64,000 bases of DNA from Zygnema cylindricum (GCA_037447655.1 JBBHKE010002290.1:127001-191000); one strand, 5' to 3'; positions 11,839-23,287 are shown, counted from the first letter of the stretch. Numbers and translations are program-made. Notes: generated from the sequence alone by a model not told the origin.

Positions 11839-12649
11839 GTACACCGCCAATCGCTATTAGCGTGGTGTACGCTAATTTCGTCCCGCTTTTTTTTATTTAT
11901 TCCCAAATGGCGTAGCTTATTCTATTTTTTTCTTTACGCCATTTAGGGTTATTTTCCAAGTACCATACAAAACGAAAGTACGTTGTTGTTTAAATAGTGT
12001 GGTGTACGGTCAGTGTCAGACCGTACAAAATTATACCTTTTTAAGTGAAAAAATATAATTAATGAGTTTTATTAACCGTGGACGCATGAGAATGTGCGCT
12101 CTAAAAAGATAATAAAATCGGGTTGTCAAATATCAAATTCACACATATTTGTCCAACAACCACGTTTCGACTGCGTGAACATACGATTTGTGTACTATTT
12201 GTCAGATTTTGTACAAATACCTATATTAGTGTAAGCATGTTTGCGACCGGCGTTTATTTTTTTCTAAGACACAAATTATAATTATTAAACAATTAGAATG
12301 TATGTTTTTTTTTCAAAATTTTCAAATTCTTAATTAGCGTAAACCACGTTTTTTTTTCAAATTATCGCCGATACGGAATTTGTTGGTCTTGGAGCGATAT
12401 ATGGGGACCCCTCACCGTTCGATAACCAATAACTATCAGCATTGGTTTTATCGCGATAATTTTCTTGTCGAACACAACACTACAATTTAGAGTTATGCAT
12501 AAATTAGAGCTATGCATAAATTAGAGTTATGCCTAAATTAAAGTTAATTTTTGATTGGCGAAAGGCCTTGAACCCACATTAGAGTTAATATCACTAGTTG
12601 TTTTTTTATACTAATTATTTCTTAACGCTAAATAGTGATTCACGGTGTA
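11839..12649. mobile_element. Type-B inverted-repeat element carrying a hAT-like fragment
   Basis: It begins GTACACCGCCAATCGCTATTAG and ends with the inverted form 'aatagtgattcacggtgta'. The first half (to about 12344) is almost identical to 12902-13407. Positions about 12360-12482 match the right end of the hAT-like element at 27960-28854 (shared 'atcgccgata', 'ggaatttgttggtct', 'ccgttcgataacc' and 'acacaacacta'). This is therefore a second, truncated hAT-like insertion. A short direct repeat 'aattagag(t/c)tatgc(a/c)t' follows at 12487-12540. Confidence 0.6.
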
Positions 12650-12691
12650 GTGCCATATTGTATACGGGTGTAATACAACACTACTATACAG

Positions 12692-12894
12692 TACACCTTG
12701 AATTGTTATTAGCGTATAGAAATTATTAGTGTAAATAATAAATTAGCGTCATTCATTCTAATTTAGTGCCAGGAGACGTGGCAGATTATGGTCCACTTCC
12801 ATAAATAGTGTAATTTATTATATTTAAGGTATCAATGTCAAAATTTTGGGGTGCCGATATAGCGTACATAAGGCTAATAACGATTCACGGTGTA
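12692..12894. mobile_element. Type-A MITE, copy 1
   Basis: A 200-bp element with terminal inverted repeats TACACCTTGAATTGTTATTAG and its complement form ..CTAATAACGATTCACGGTGTA. The internal block 'gacgtggcagattatggtcca' and 'caaaattttggggtgccgatat' defines the family. It is non-coding. Confidence 0.75.
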
Positions 12895-12901
12895 CAGTAC
12901 A

Positions 12902-13465
12902 GTACACCGCCAATCGCTATTAGCGTGGTGTACGCTAATTTCGTCCCGCTTTTTTTTATTTATTCCCAAATGGCGTAGCTTATTCTATTTTTTTCTTTAC
13001 GCCATTTAGGGTTATTTTCCAAGTACCATACAAAACGAAAGTACGTTGTTGTTTAAATAGTGTGGTGTACGGTCAGTGTCAGACCGTACAAAATTATACC
13101 TTTTTAAGTGAAAAAATATAATTAATGAGTTTTATTAACCGTGGACGCATGAGAATGTGCGCTCTAAAAAGATAATAAAATCGGGTTGTCAAATATCAAA
13201 TTCACACATATTTGTCCAACAACCACGTTTCGACTGCGTGAACATACGATTTGTGTACTATTTGTCAGATTTTGTACAAATACCTATATTAGTGTAAGCA
13301 TGTTTGCGACCGGCGTTTATTTTTTTCTAAGACACAAATTATAATTATTAAACAATTAGAATGTATGTTTTTTTTCAAAATTTTCAAATTCTTAATTAGC
13401 GTAAACCACGGTAATTATTCTTATACGCTAAAGAAACTTTTACGCTAATAACGATTGGCGATGTA
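12902..13465. mobile_element. Type-B inverted-repeat element, full-length copy
   Basis: A 564-bp element that begins GTACACCGCCAATCGCTATTAG and ends ..ACGCTAATAACGATTGGCGATGTAC. The first about 505 bp is nearly identical to 11839-12344, so the two copies share a recent origin or a local duplication. No reading frame is conserved. Confidence 0.7.
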
Positions 13466-13468
13466 CTA

Positions 13469-13669
13469 TACACCGTGAATCGTTATTAGCCTTATGTACG
13501 TTATATCGCACCCCAAAATTTTGACATTGATACCTTAAATATAATAAATTATGCTATTTAATGACATGGACCGTAATATGCCACGTCTCTCGCACTAAAT
13601 TTGAATGAATGACGCTATTTTTTTCTTTAGTGTAATAATTTATATAGTCTAATAACGATTCGCGGTGTA
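13469..13669. mobile_element. Type-A MITE, copy 2 (inverted to copy 1)
   Basis: It begins TACACCGTGAATCGTTATTAG and ends CTAATAACGATTCGCGGTGTA. It contains 'caccccaaaattttgacattgatacc' and 'gccacgtctc', the reverse complement of the copy 1 interior. Its right end abuts the next copy, sharing the GTAC. Confidence 0.75.
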
Positions 13670-13855
13670 CACCGTGAATCGTTATTAGCCTTTTATACGC
13701 TATATCAGCACCCCAAAATTCTGACATTGATACCCTAAATATAATAAATTACACTATTTAAGGATGTGGACCATATTCTGCCACGTCTCCTAGCACTAAA
13801 TTAGAATGAATGACGCTAATTTTATCTTTACACTAATAATTTCTATACATGTAGT
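13668..13855. mobile_element. Type-A MITE, copy 3, right end lost
   Basis: The left end ACACCGTGAATCGTTATTAG and the family interior are intact, but the sequence leaves the family near 'ttctataca' at 13850, so the right inverted repeat is missing. Confidence 0.6.
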
Positions 13856-14060
13856 TGCCAAAAAATGTCATGCACTGTTTCGAAATGCGCATTTTTTTCG
13901 CACTCCATGAAAGGCGATCAGAGGGTCATGATCGTGTCCAAAAAGGAGGTGAAAATGGATCACGCAGCGCAATATACTGCCACATCAGATTTGCAGCCGC
14001 AATTTGCATACCGGTGCACGGTTCACCGTATCATACGCACAACAGGTGTGAATTAGGCGC

Positions 14061-14264
14061 TACACCTTAAATCGTTATTAGCGTATAGAAATTATAAGTG
14101 TAAAAAATAAATTAGCGTCATTCATTCTAATTTAGTGCTAGGAGACATGGCAGATTATGGTCCAAGTCCTTAAATAGTGTAATTTATTATATTTAAGGTG
14201 TCAATGTCAAAATTTTGGGGTGCCGATATAGCGTACATAAGGCTAATAACGATTCACGGTGTAC
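14061..14264. mobile_element. Type-A MITE, copy 4
   Basis: It begins TACACCTTAAATCGTTATTAG and ends CTAATAACGATTCACGGTGTA, with the family interior in the same orientation as copy 1. Confidence 0.75.
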
Positions 14265-14265
14265 A

Positions 14266-14805
14266 GTACACCGCCAATCGCTATTAGAGTAAATAACGCT
14301 AATTCAGTGCCATTTAAAAAAAAAAAAAACCTGAAATACAATCCATAATTCTATTTTTTCCATTATTCTAATTAGGGTTTTTTTTTCAATTAGCGTTAAT
14401 AATGGAAGTACACTACGATGGAAATAGTGTGGCGTACGGACAAGGTATCTCCGTACAAAATGGTACCTATTGAATTACAAAGGCATAAAAAGACACTTAA
14501 CAATATTGCGCACACATGTGAATGTACACTGGAAGAAAGAGATGCAAACTCGTCGTCAAAAATCACCGTCGACTGTGTGAACAGCACGACGGCGTACGAA
14601 TTGTCAAATTTTGTACGGGTACACATATTAATGTAGACATCAAAAGGGCGGGTATTTATTTTTAAGGACAACCCAAATTACAGTTAGGGATTAATTATTA
14701 TATATATTTTTTTTAAAAAACAGAAAAATCCCGATTAGTTAAAATAACACTAATTTTTTTTTTACGCTATTTATTCAATTACTCTAATAGCAATTGACGG
14801 TGTAC
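14266..14805. mobile_element. Type-B2 inverted-repeat element (mate of 56309-56866)
   Basis: A 540-bp element that begins GTACACCGCCAATCGCTATTAG and ends CTAATAGCAATTGACGGTGTAC. The interior differs from the 12902 type but is the reverse complement of 56309-56866: shared 'cgtacgga..aggtatctccgtac', 'aaggcataaaaagacactta', 'ttgtacgggtacacat'. The 91- and 72-codon frames in it are not conserved in the other copy. Confidence 0.7.
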
Positions 14806-14806
14806 T

Positions 14807-15010
14807 GTACACCGTCAATCGTTATTAGCCTTATGTACACTATATCGGCACCCCAAAATTTTGACATTGATACCTTAAATATAACAAATTACCATATTTA
14901 AGGACGTGGACCGTAATCTGCCACGTCTCCTAGCACTAAATTATAATGAATGACGCTAATTTATTCTTTACACTAATAATTTCTATACGCTAATAACGAT
15001 TCAAGGTGTA
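14807..15010. mobile_element. Type-A MITE, copy 5
   Basis: It begins GTACACCGTCAATCGTTATTAG and ends CTAATAACGATTCAAGGTGTA. Interior as in copies 2 and 3. It lies head to tail with the B2 element to its left, separated by one base. Confidence 0.75.
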
Positions 15011-16249
15011 ATGTACACCGCGAATCATAGTAAGAGTAAATTAGGGTGAAGTTCCATCAATCAAAAAGTGGCGTTTTTTACAAAAATCCGCGACTCTCCG
15101 TACCAAATCGTACCGCCTATTTTGTTTTTATACGAAAAACAACATTACAGAAAATCTTGCCGATACTCTCCGAAGGTCTTGGAGGTAATACTGGTCGTCG
15201 GATGTTCATCTGCGAGGAGTTCACTTCAATTTTCTCTGTTACACTCAGCCCACCTCGGGGAGGTGGGTTGGCATATACAGAAAAAAAAAATTGTGATACA
15301 GTGGACAATTAAGCTACGTGTCATGATGGAAAAACAACGAAAATCTTAAGATTTGCACATGACACGCGGTTTCCAAAATACAACCGAAAATAAAAACGAA
15401 ATTTTGTAATATTCCCTCGTCACGCTATTTTCGGTAACTTTTGTTCGTCACACTATTCCTCTCAAAGGACTTTCGTTATGTTCGAAAACAAAAACCCTAA
15501 AAAATGAGTTGGCGTACAGACTGGCATCGGCAAAATGTATAAAAGTTTTGTCGTATGATAACTTCGCACGCAGGTACATGGTACGCAAGTCAAGATTTGA
15601 AGTTAAGTTTGTCGGTGCTAAAAATCTGAAAGATATTCAATATCGGATCGTAGCTTGCGTGGCGCCATTCAATTTAGAACACATGGCTTACAGATTCTAC
15701 GTGATGGAGCTTCGACTCAGGGTAGAATTCCATTAGACGAAAAGTGGGGTTCATTACTGGACGCCGTACGTTTTGGTACAACGCCGAACAAAGCCGTACC
15801 TTAATTTTTTTTTTGTCAGCCAAAACATCGTTACTGGAAAGCTGTCGGGAGGCTCCAATGATGTAGGCGTAATTCTTGGCTGTTGTTTATTCCACTTTTT
15901 CAGATCCGGGAAGTAATCTCGCACATCGTCTTGTGTCACGATACTCTCCTCGCGAGGAGAGTTGTACGATACTGGTCATGGTAAGGTCGTGTACCATTGG
16001 TACACGTTAAAAAGCAAAAAAATATCCACTTTGAACAAGCGATCACACGCCTACACGTGCTACATGCCATGTGCCTATGTTCTACATGCCATGTGCCTCC
16101 TGCTATGCTAGATGCAGGTGAGCTACCGACATTAAAGTATGTTGCGACCTTCAAAGTTTGCCGCGTTTTTTTGCCATTCCGTTTTGAAATTTTGATTTCT
16201 ATTTTCAAAATCAAAATCTGGCCGCAAACTTTACGCACGAATCATTAAA

Positions 16250-16652
16250 TACCTCCGGTCGTACGGATATTTATTTTTGCCTTTATGTTTGTAGTTTTTT
16301 TTAAGATTTTATGAATCTGGACACTAACCTATGTGGCGCCTATCATAGTTGATGAATGTTTGTTACTTGGGCGACAAAATGGAATTGTCTTCCAGTAAAC
16401 GCTGCCAGTATAATTTTTCGTACATTTACTGGGACCGCCTAATGGAATTCTACATTCCATTAGGCGGTCCCAGTAAATGTACGGAAAATTCTACTAGCAG
16501 CGTTTACTGGAAGACTATTCCATTTTGTCGAGCCAGTAACAAACCTTCCTCAATTATGATTGGCGCCACATAGGTTAGAGTCCAGATTTGAAAATCTTTA
16601 AGAAAATCTTCAAACGGAAAGTCAGAACGAAATATCTGTACGACCGGAGGTA
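16250..16652. mobile_element. Hairpin element with arms of about 200 bp
   Basis: It starts ACCTCCGGTCGTACGG and ends GTACGACCGGAGGT. The inner 130 bp of each arm is close to perfect, from 'gactctaacctatgtggcgcc' inward to the centre near 16450 ('aatggaattctacattccatt'). Both arms contain 'cagtaaacgctgc' and 'cattttgtcg'. No spacer of note and no coding capacity. It occupies the centre of the larger foldback. Confidence 0.75.
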
Positions 16653-16856
16653 CACGTTGAATCGTTATTAGCGTATAGAAATTATTAGTGTAAAGAAAAA
16701 ATTATCATCATTCATTCTAATTTTGTGCCAGGCGACGTGGCATATTATGGTCCACGTCTTTAAATAGTGTAATTTATTATATTTAAGGTATCAATGTCAA
16801 ATTTTGCGGGTGCCGACATAGCGTACATAAGGCTAATAACGATTCACGGTGTAGTT
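16652..16856. mobile_element. Type-A MITE, copy 6, inside the foldback centre
   Basis: It begins TACACGTTGAATCGTTATTAG and ends CTAATAACGATTCACGGTGTA with the usual family interior. It lies directly between the hairpin element and the right arm of the foldback. Confidence 0.75.
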
Positions 16857-17470
16857 AATGATTCGTACATAAAGTTTGCGGCTTGATTTTTGATTTTGAA
16901 AATGGAAATCAAAATTTTGAAACGGAATGGCAAAAAGACGCGGCAAACTTTGAAGGTCGGGACAAACTTTGAATGTCGGTGGATGTCAAACGGAGTGTGC
17001 CAAAATATTTTCGGCTCACCTGCATCTAGCGTGGCAGGCGGCACATGGACCGTACGACGTAGGCACATGGCCTATACGACGTGTAGACCTGTGATTGCTT
17101 ATTCAAAGCTGATATTTTTTTGCTTTTTCATGTGTACCAATGGTACACGTCTAGTATCGTACAACTCTCTTCGCGAGGAGTGTATCGTCACACTGGATGC
17201 TGTGCGCGATTGCTTCGCGGATCTGAAAAAGTGGAATATCCAACGGCCAGGAATTACGCCTACATCATTGGAGCTTCCCGGCAGCTTTCGTGTAACGATA
17301 TTTTGTCTGACAAATTTTTTTTTAAGGTACGGCGTGGTACAAATCTGTACGAACTTGTACGGCGTCCAGTAACAAACCACACTTTTCGTCAAATGGAATT
17401 CTACCCTCAATCGACCCGGTCTGTAGAGTTTGCCGTACAATTACAAAAACGTATGATGGAACTTCACCCT

Positions 17471-17961
17471 TACTCTAATTCGGTCGCTCGAAATTTCGAC
17501 TCTATCACATGAAATAGAGTGGATGACTCTAATTTTTTCATTATTATATTTAAGGTAAAGTTTAATTAGTGTTTTTAATTATAATATAGGTTCATTTTAA
17601 ATAGTGTGGAGTACGGACGACCTTTGACAGTGCAAAATTGTACTTTATTAAGTATAAAAGTACAAATAATGATTTAATACAGGCCGTTATCATGTAACTG
17701 CGTTTTAACAAACCGCGTAATGGAAACGTCACAGTGACGATAAACTGTACGTTTTGCCAAATTCTGTACGAATACCTTATTTACAGTAGAGGATATTAGT
17801 GTGCCAAATTAGAGTACTTCAATAAATTAGAGTAAACTTCATAGTTGAAACAGCTCTATCACACAAATTATCGTTCATTACTCTAATTGTTTTTTTAGTT
17901 TTTGTACTCTAATTTTTTCATTACTCTAATTACGATTCGCGGTGCAGTGTCCCCTAGAGTC
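17471..17961. other. AT-rich remnants of type-B-like elements
   Basis: Repeated 'tactctaattttttcatta' and a terminal 'attactctaattacgattcgcggtgca' at 17921-17947 resemble diverged type-B ends. No gene. Confidence 0.35.
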
Positions 17962-17964
17962 TTA

Positions 17965-18755
17965 GGGTGCGTCTCTGTGTGCTTAAGGGTTTTTTTCTGT
18001 CGTTTTCCTGTAAAACTTAGAGCCGTACCGCGTAAGTTTCAACCGTACAAAAAAATAGAGAAAAAGAGAAGTACATTTTGCGTCATCGTCGAATTTAAGA
18101 TGTACTACATGGTGTCGTCTTGTGTTTTTCGACCCACTTCGACGACAAAAAACGTCATCTTCAACCCTATGTTTAAAACACATGCGCGGTGTGTTTTAAA
18201 ATTAGGGATTTTCCATAAACAAATAGGAACATTTATTCGCGCATGCCGTATTTTTTGAAAATTTTCAAACGATTTCAAGCGACGTGGAAGTGTACACGAT
18301 TCGCTATGTTTTGTCCGTTTTTGTTTAATACGACAAAAAGAAGTACACAGATTGTTTTGTTTTGTCCGTTTCCATCCGGTACGGATTTTTTTTTGCAGGG
18401 GTCTCAAGGTTCCGATGCCATTTCACGTCGACCCAACAATAAACGCAAAGGCAAAACGCATCTTCTTCAACCGTGAAACGGCACAGGTTGGAGGGCGGTA
18501 GGTCTACAATGTCACGAAAAGTCATGCGACGTCACAAGCAGTTACGAAAAATAACGTGCGTCATCACAGTTTGTAGACGTTGACAGCCGTCACTGGCATT
18601 GTCGACGTATACAATCGTCACGCCCTTAAGTGAAAATTTCGTTTGGTACACATAGCCACATAGGGACACCCGAAATCCGGGTCCACCGGATCTGCGCTAA
18701 AAAACAAAAAAAAATCTCTAAGTTTGAAGTATTTGAAGTACATAGAGACGCACCC
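17965..18755 (+). mobile_element. PIF/Harbinger-like non-autonomous element, TTA target duplication
   Basis: The 791-bp element starts GGGTGCGTCTCTGTGTGCTT and ends with the inverted form ATAGAGACGCACCC. TTA is directly repeated outside both ends (17962-17964 and 18756-18758). A GGG..CCC terminus with a TTA/TAA 3-bp duplication is characteristic of PIF/Harbinger and Tourist-type MITEs. It contains no transposase. Its right end lies 137 bp upstream of the start codon of the DUF1499 gene, so it may form part of that promoter. Confidence 0.75.
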
Positions 18756-18892
18756 TTAGCGCACTACGCCGGGGAAAAAATGCGGAACTTTGATCTACGC
18801 GGTAGGGAGGACTGGGAAAACGTGGAACCATGCTAGGATAAAATAGTGAAATTACGGTAGGACCAAGTTCTTGTTCGAATGTGTATTGTGCC

Positions 18893-21704
18893 ATGGCCAG
18901 CCTCAATTTGGCTACCTCTCTCCCATTTTTCACTTGTCGCCTGGCGCGACCATCTTTTCGGGCCTCACTTCGCCTACCTGCTGGCCACCAGCTGGCCTGC
19001 ATCGGACCCTGGGCCCAGCTGTCGAGAAAGAACGAGGCAGGGCAGGGCTTATGGCTGGAGGGAGAGTCAAGATCAAAAGGGAAAATCGAAACCAGTTCAA
19101 ATGTAGAATTCGGATTAAGAATAAGACAGGGTCGTGCAATGGCCGCCTGTGTATTTTTTGAACTAATTGCAGGTCTGGCGATTCATGGTGGAGATCCTGC
19201 CATGGCGGTATCGCTAGGGGAGCTTGTGCTTCCATGGGAGAGCAGAGGCGAGCAGGCTGTGCCGCTACGTGGCACATGTGCCACTTGTGTAGGAGTGGTG
19301 GATGACACTCTCGGCACGTGCAATAAGACACGTAACTGCGTTTCATCTTACGACGATAGGTATTTGACAGACAAGATGATTCGTTATGTAGTGTCAATTT
19401 TTGTCTCCTTTAGTAGTTCCCTGTCTGTAGTCGGCCGTCGTACTTTTTTTTTCCAATGTTATGGATTGTCTGGTCTAGGGAGGTTGGCTTGTGTGCGTGC
19501 AATGGTGTATTGATCACCATTTTTTGAATTGTTCTCATTCGATTAAAAAACTCACATTAACTGGCAATGTTGAATCCCAGCATTGCATGACTGACTTCAT
19601 TTTCCGCAACTTTGTGTTTCCTTACATTTGTTTCATTGTTCTTATCCTGTCGGTTGGAGAAACTGAGACTATAGGCTCGGGAGTCATTATTCTTAGCAGA
19701 AACACATCTCTCCATACAGATATTAAACAGTGTTTTACAAACGGCCTAAGTATGTTTCAATGAACAATATCTTTCATCCATTACTTCCGTTCTTTCCCTA
19801 AAGAAACGCCCAGTTGATGTCAAACTTGAGTGCAAGGAGGGACTTTCGCAGACGCTGACGTGTCACTACACTGGCTTCCATGAGGAGTCCACCAGACCCG
19901 CCTTCTTTCTGGCACCGTGGGAGTACCAAGGGAAGCTCGATGTTGCAATGGCGGACCTTGCGAAGGTTGTGGTTATGGAGGGAGGTGTCATCCAAGAGCA
20001 ACATGACAGGTGGCATTTGATTGCACACAAAAATTATTATCAAATTAAATGTCACTCTTGCAGTGCATCTCAGTTTGCATGTATGCCTTTGTTCATTCAA
20101 ATACTAGCACTATTTGCAAGTCGGAAAAGGAACTTTTCCATCCTGTGTACGGGGAGGTAGGTTCATGTGTTTGTTTGTGTTCCTTTATCAGTCCGCTTTT
20201 GCCTTAAAACATCAGAAATTTAGTAGTGTAATGCGTGGTACTTGAAATCTAGGATTTGATCACCTTCTATACAAATGGGCACATCAAGCTCTTTTTGTTG
20301 CATTTTTTTATATGAGGAATGATTAAGGAAGCTTTGGAGCCTGACAATAGAAGTTGAGGTTGCTGATTTCTTTCCTATGCCATTCTTCTTACCATTATTT
20401 TCAAGGCGGCATTTTCTCTGTTCCAGATACATGTACGCAACATTCGAGGAAGATGATGGGGTGTTTGATGATGTTGAATTTCTCTTCAGCGATCCTGCAG
20501 AAGATCGGACAGTGAATATTCGTGCAGCGTCACGTCTTCTGCAGGGACGTGACTGGGGCAGAAACGCCAATCGACTTGAGACCTTGCGGAGCGATCTTCA
20601 ATGGACTCAGGTGCTTCACTGAGGCTTGCTTTCCTTCATGGCCACTCTCACCTAGGCCTATGTCCTTGTGTACCTCTGCAGTCTAAAGTGCTTTGGTAAT
20701 TTAGGGACCCACAATCGGACTACATCTGTTGCAATAAGAGTTAGTATTTTTCCTTTTCTGGTGAGGTGCTGTAGTGTTGTTGAAGCACGTATAGTAACTA
20801 TTACTTTGTACTTTTGGGTTTGTGTGTATGACCGATCACCCCTGTTTCTTTATACGAGGGTCCAGATGCAGTGAAATGTGGGTTTTGGACCTCAGCTCAT
20901 TTTTATTCAACCTTATCCCTCATTTCTGATAAGCATGTTTGTTTTGGCCTAAACGATAATATGGAATTTATGAGTTAACTTATCAAGCTACAGCCTTACA
21001 GGCGAACCTGTGCAATTACAGTCTTTTCTTTTTGTAGTATTCAGAAATCCACCTATCAACTGCAGAAGATTGGAAAATTGTTGAAGGAGGTCCATGCACG
21101 GATCCATTTGGATTACTCAAGCATTATGTCCAGTGTCCCATTCTTCGACAAGCTATGTTTATCTCATGTGATGATTTCTGGCTCCTGGCAAAAAAAATTA
21201 TAAGCATAAAAGCTGCTTGCCGTAGTTTAGGCATGGCCTTGTAGCTGGCTTCTATTTATGTACTGTTTTATACTGTTCAAACGCCAGCTGTCAGATTGTG
21301 CATTAAATTAGAATCCAGAAAAATGAATTTGTCATCATCAGCTTACTAGCAAAAGGTCTTAGGGCTTGCGCTTGGCTCAGTTATGTTAAGTACAATTGAC
21401 ATACATATACTTGTTATATAGTTGTTGTAGAAGCTAAATAGTCAAACCCATTGAGATCCAGTCATTTTTTTTTCCTTTTGTGCATGTTTCCCATGATCAT
21501 CTTTGTTGTTCCCCTTATGTTGGCCATAGCGTTGGAGTTGCACTCAATTGCAGGCGTTGGTTGGGTGCGTGACAGGTGCCTATTTTACGCAACCGAGAAA
21601 GAAGATTCATAGTGATCGAATCTCCGTGGGATACTTTTGGTCCAGAGCCGCCTCCTATATATGATTACAAGAATGGCCTGGAGTTTTCACCGAATTCTGA
21701 TTAA
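18893..21704 (+). CDS. DUF1499 family protein, predicted plastid-targeted
   Basis: Five proposed exons: 18893-19387, 19804-20009, 20427-20610, 21038-21127 and 21576-21704, giving 367 residues. Residues 1-50 (MASLNLATSLPF.., rich in S, R, L, A and almost free of acid) look like a chloroplast transit peptide. The DUF1499 signature is present: CNKTRNCVSS at about 143-152, an APWEYQ region in exon 2, then DRYMYATFEEDDGVFDDVEF and the diagnostic NIRAASRL in exon 3. Plant and cyanobacterial relatives read VDDVEFxF..RSASR. The function of DUF1499 is unknown; plastid membrane or lumen association is only a guess. Exons 2 and 3 join with phase 2 (AG+A) and the frame is maintained. The exon 1 donor (TAT|GTAGTG), the exon 4 donor and the exon 5 acceptor are weak and could be wrong. 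The tail ESPWDTFGPEPPP..NSD is not recognised. Confidence 0.8.
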
Positions 21705-23287
21705 TGGTCTCTTTTATTTAAGCGTTGTTGTTCCGTTCTTCTCTAAAATTGGTGGCAGCCAGTTTGATAGTATATCGAGTGACTAGCGCTTGAGGAGTCA
21801 TAACAATGAACTGCATTGACCAATTTTAGGAGTCAGTAGTGGTTCATACATTATTGAATCCAGGATTGCTATAGAACACTATGAAAAAGACGTCTATACA
21901 TGCTATTTATATCGGGCCAAAATAGTCTGATTATCAGCTAACTGTCAATATTTGTAGAATTTGTATAAATTGCATACTCTTACCTAATTCCATATTTACA
22001 ACCAAATTGCTTAAACTCAGTGCATTGTTTATTGTTTGACGTTGTTGGTGGCGATATCTGGTACTAGTTTTGCGTCGTATACTGGTTTTTCTTTTGTATA
22101 TCCCGAACAATATTCAACAACAATGCTTGAAGCTCAACATGTGTAGATTTTTGCAGTTTTTCACGACCTTTTGTTCAAACTCAGAAGTTCATCGTACCCA
22201 GGGCAGTAGTGTGATTTTGCAGCACTTTGCCTATTGATGACTCTTTTAGGATAAAGAAATATTACGAGCTGTACACTTGTTCATATTCAGGAAGTTAAAT
22301 TTACAGTTCTCACATGGAACATTGCAGAAGGATGAGGAACCTGTGTGAGTTATTACGGTTTTCAATATATTGATATGTGGGCGAATATTGAGGAATCCTT
22401 CATTCTTAAACAGCAACTTATGGTTTCATAACGCAATATTAGGTAGATTGCTTCTATCAAGGAGATGTTATTTTCTCAGCAGCTGAACTTGTTAACCAGG
22501 GCTCGCCATTGATGCAATTAGCGGCCTTTTCCTATTCTTTTAGTGTATTTTCTGTAGACAGTCCTTGACATAATGATCATTTGCTTTGCTTGCTTGCTTG
22601 TGTTAAGCAGTGAATGCTTTTACAGCCGAGGTCATAACAAGAAGCTGCCAGGGACAGTTCAGGCTCTCCTTTCAAAGACCTTACTCAGTTGAGCAGGAAT
22701 GTACAAGAAAAGTGATGGCAAACTTGAATGGAAATGGAAAGTAAAAGCAGGAAGTCAAGGCCTCTATTCAATTCTCTGTTCAATGCCTCAGGGCAAATGG
22801 TACAAAGCGGATTTCATTTAATAATTGTACATACAAAAACTCGAATTTTAGGGCAACTAATATACTTTCAGTCTACGAGGAAAAGACACATGCTTGGATA
22901 AAGATCTAATGTTCAGCCACTTCCAACCCTGACATGAAAGAACCACAAGTTAAAAAGAAACAAAATACATTCTATTAAACAGTATAATTGATAGTTTATT
23001 GATGACACTCAAAATAAAAGTGTGCATTTGCTACTAAGCTATTATCTTAACTTTTTCTAAAGAAGTGCAGAATCCAACATCCTCACACTCAAATGTCAAC
23101 ACTGCTAACGTTATCCCACCTACCAGTTTCACTACAACAGGAGCACCGAGTTTCCATACAAACCTACAGAAAAAAAAAAAAAAACATGCCAATACATGAT
23201 TTTTTTACTTAAACCTCATTTAAAAAGCTGATCATTGCACGTCGAGGATGACTGCACATCGAGTACGACTGCACGTCCTTATCTGCT
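21705..23287. other. Convergent 3' intergenic region
   Basis: This lies between the 3' ends of the DUF1499 gene (+) and the kinase gene (-). It should hold both 3' UTRs. I see no further gene and no strong repeat, apart from an A-run at 23168-23184. Confidence 0.5.

Larger units (their letters stand above)
15719..17407. mobile_element. Large foldback element with arms of about 530-550 bp
   Basis: Arm one (15719-16248, from AGGGTAGAATTCCATTAGAC) is the inverted repeat of arm two (16857-17407, ending AATGGAATTCTACCCT). Landmarks that pair include 'ctcctcgcgaggagag' with 'ctcttcgcgaggagtg', 'gtaccattggtacacg' with 'gtaccaatggtacacg', and 'ggcaaaaagacgcggcaaac' with its complement. The arms would meet at CATTAA/TTAATG, but a second hairpin element and a type-A MITE now sit between them. 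The frames in the arms (100-160 codons) mirror each other and look non-genic. Confidence 0.75.
15043..17470. mobile_element. Type-D element (AGGGTGAAGTTCCATCA ends), split by a foldback
   Basis: Terminal inverted repeats AGGGTGAAGTTCCATCA (15043) and its complement ending ACTTCACCCT (17470). Left part 15043-15718 plus right part 17408-17470 reproduce the uninterrupted copy at 53181-53919 read in reverse complement, including the 'cgactc|aatc..' junction region and the 'gtacaattacaaaaacgt' end. The interior shows small frames only. The superfamily is not recognised. Confidence 0.65.

Noticed and set aside
16890-17512. Frames of 113-160 codons in the foldback arm
   Set aside because: Each has a mirror frame in the other arm and no domain; the arm sequence itself explains the openness.
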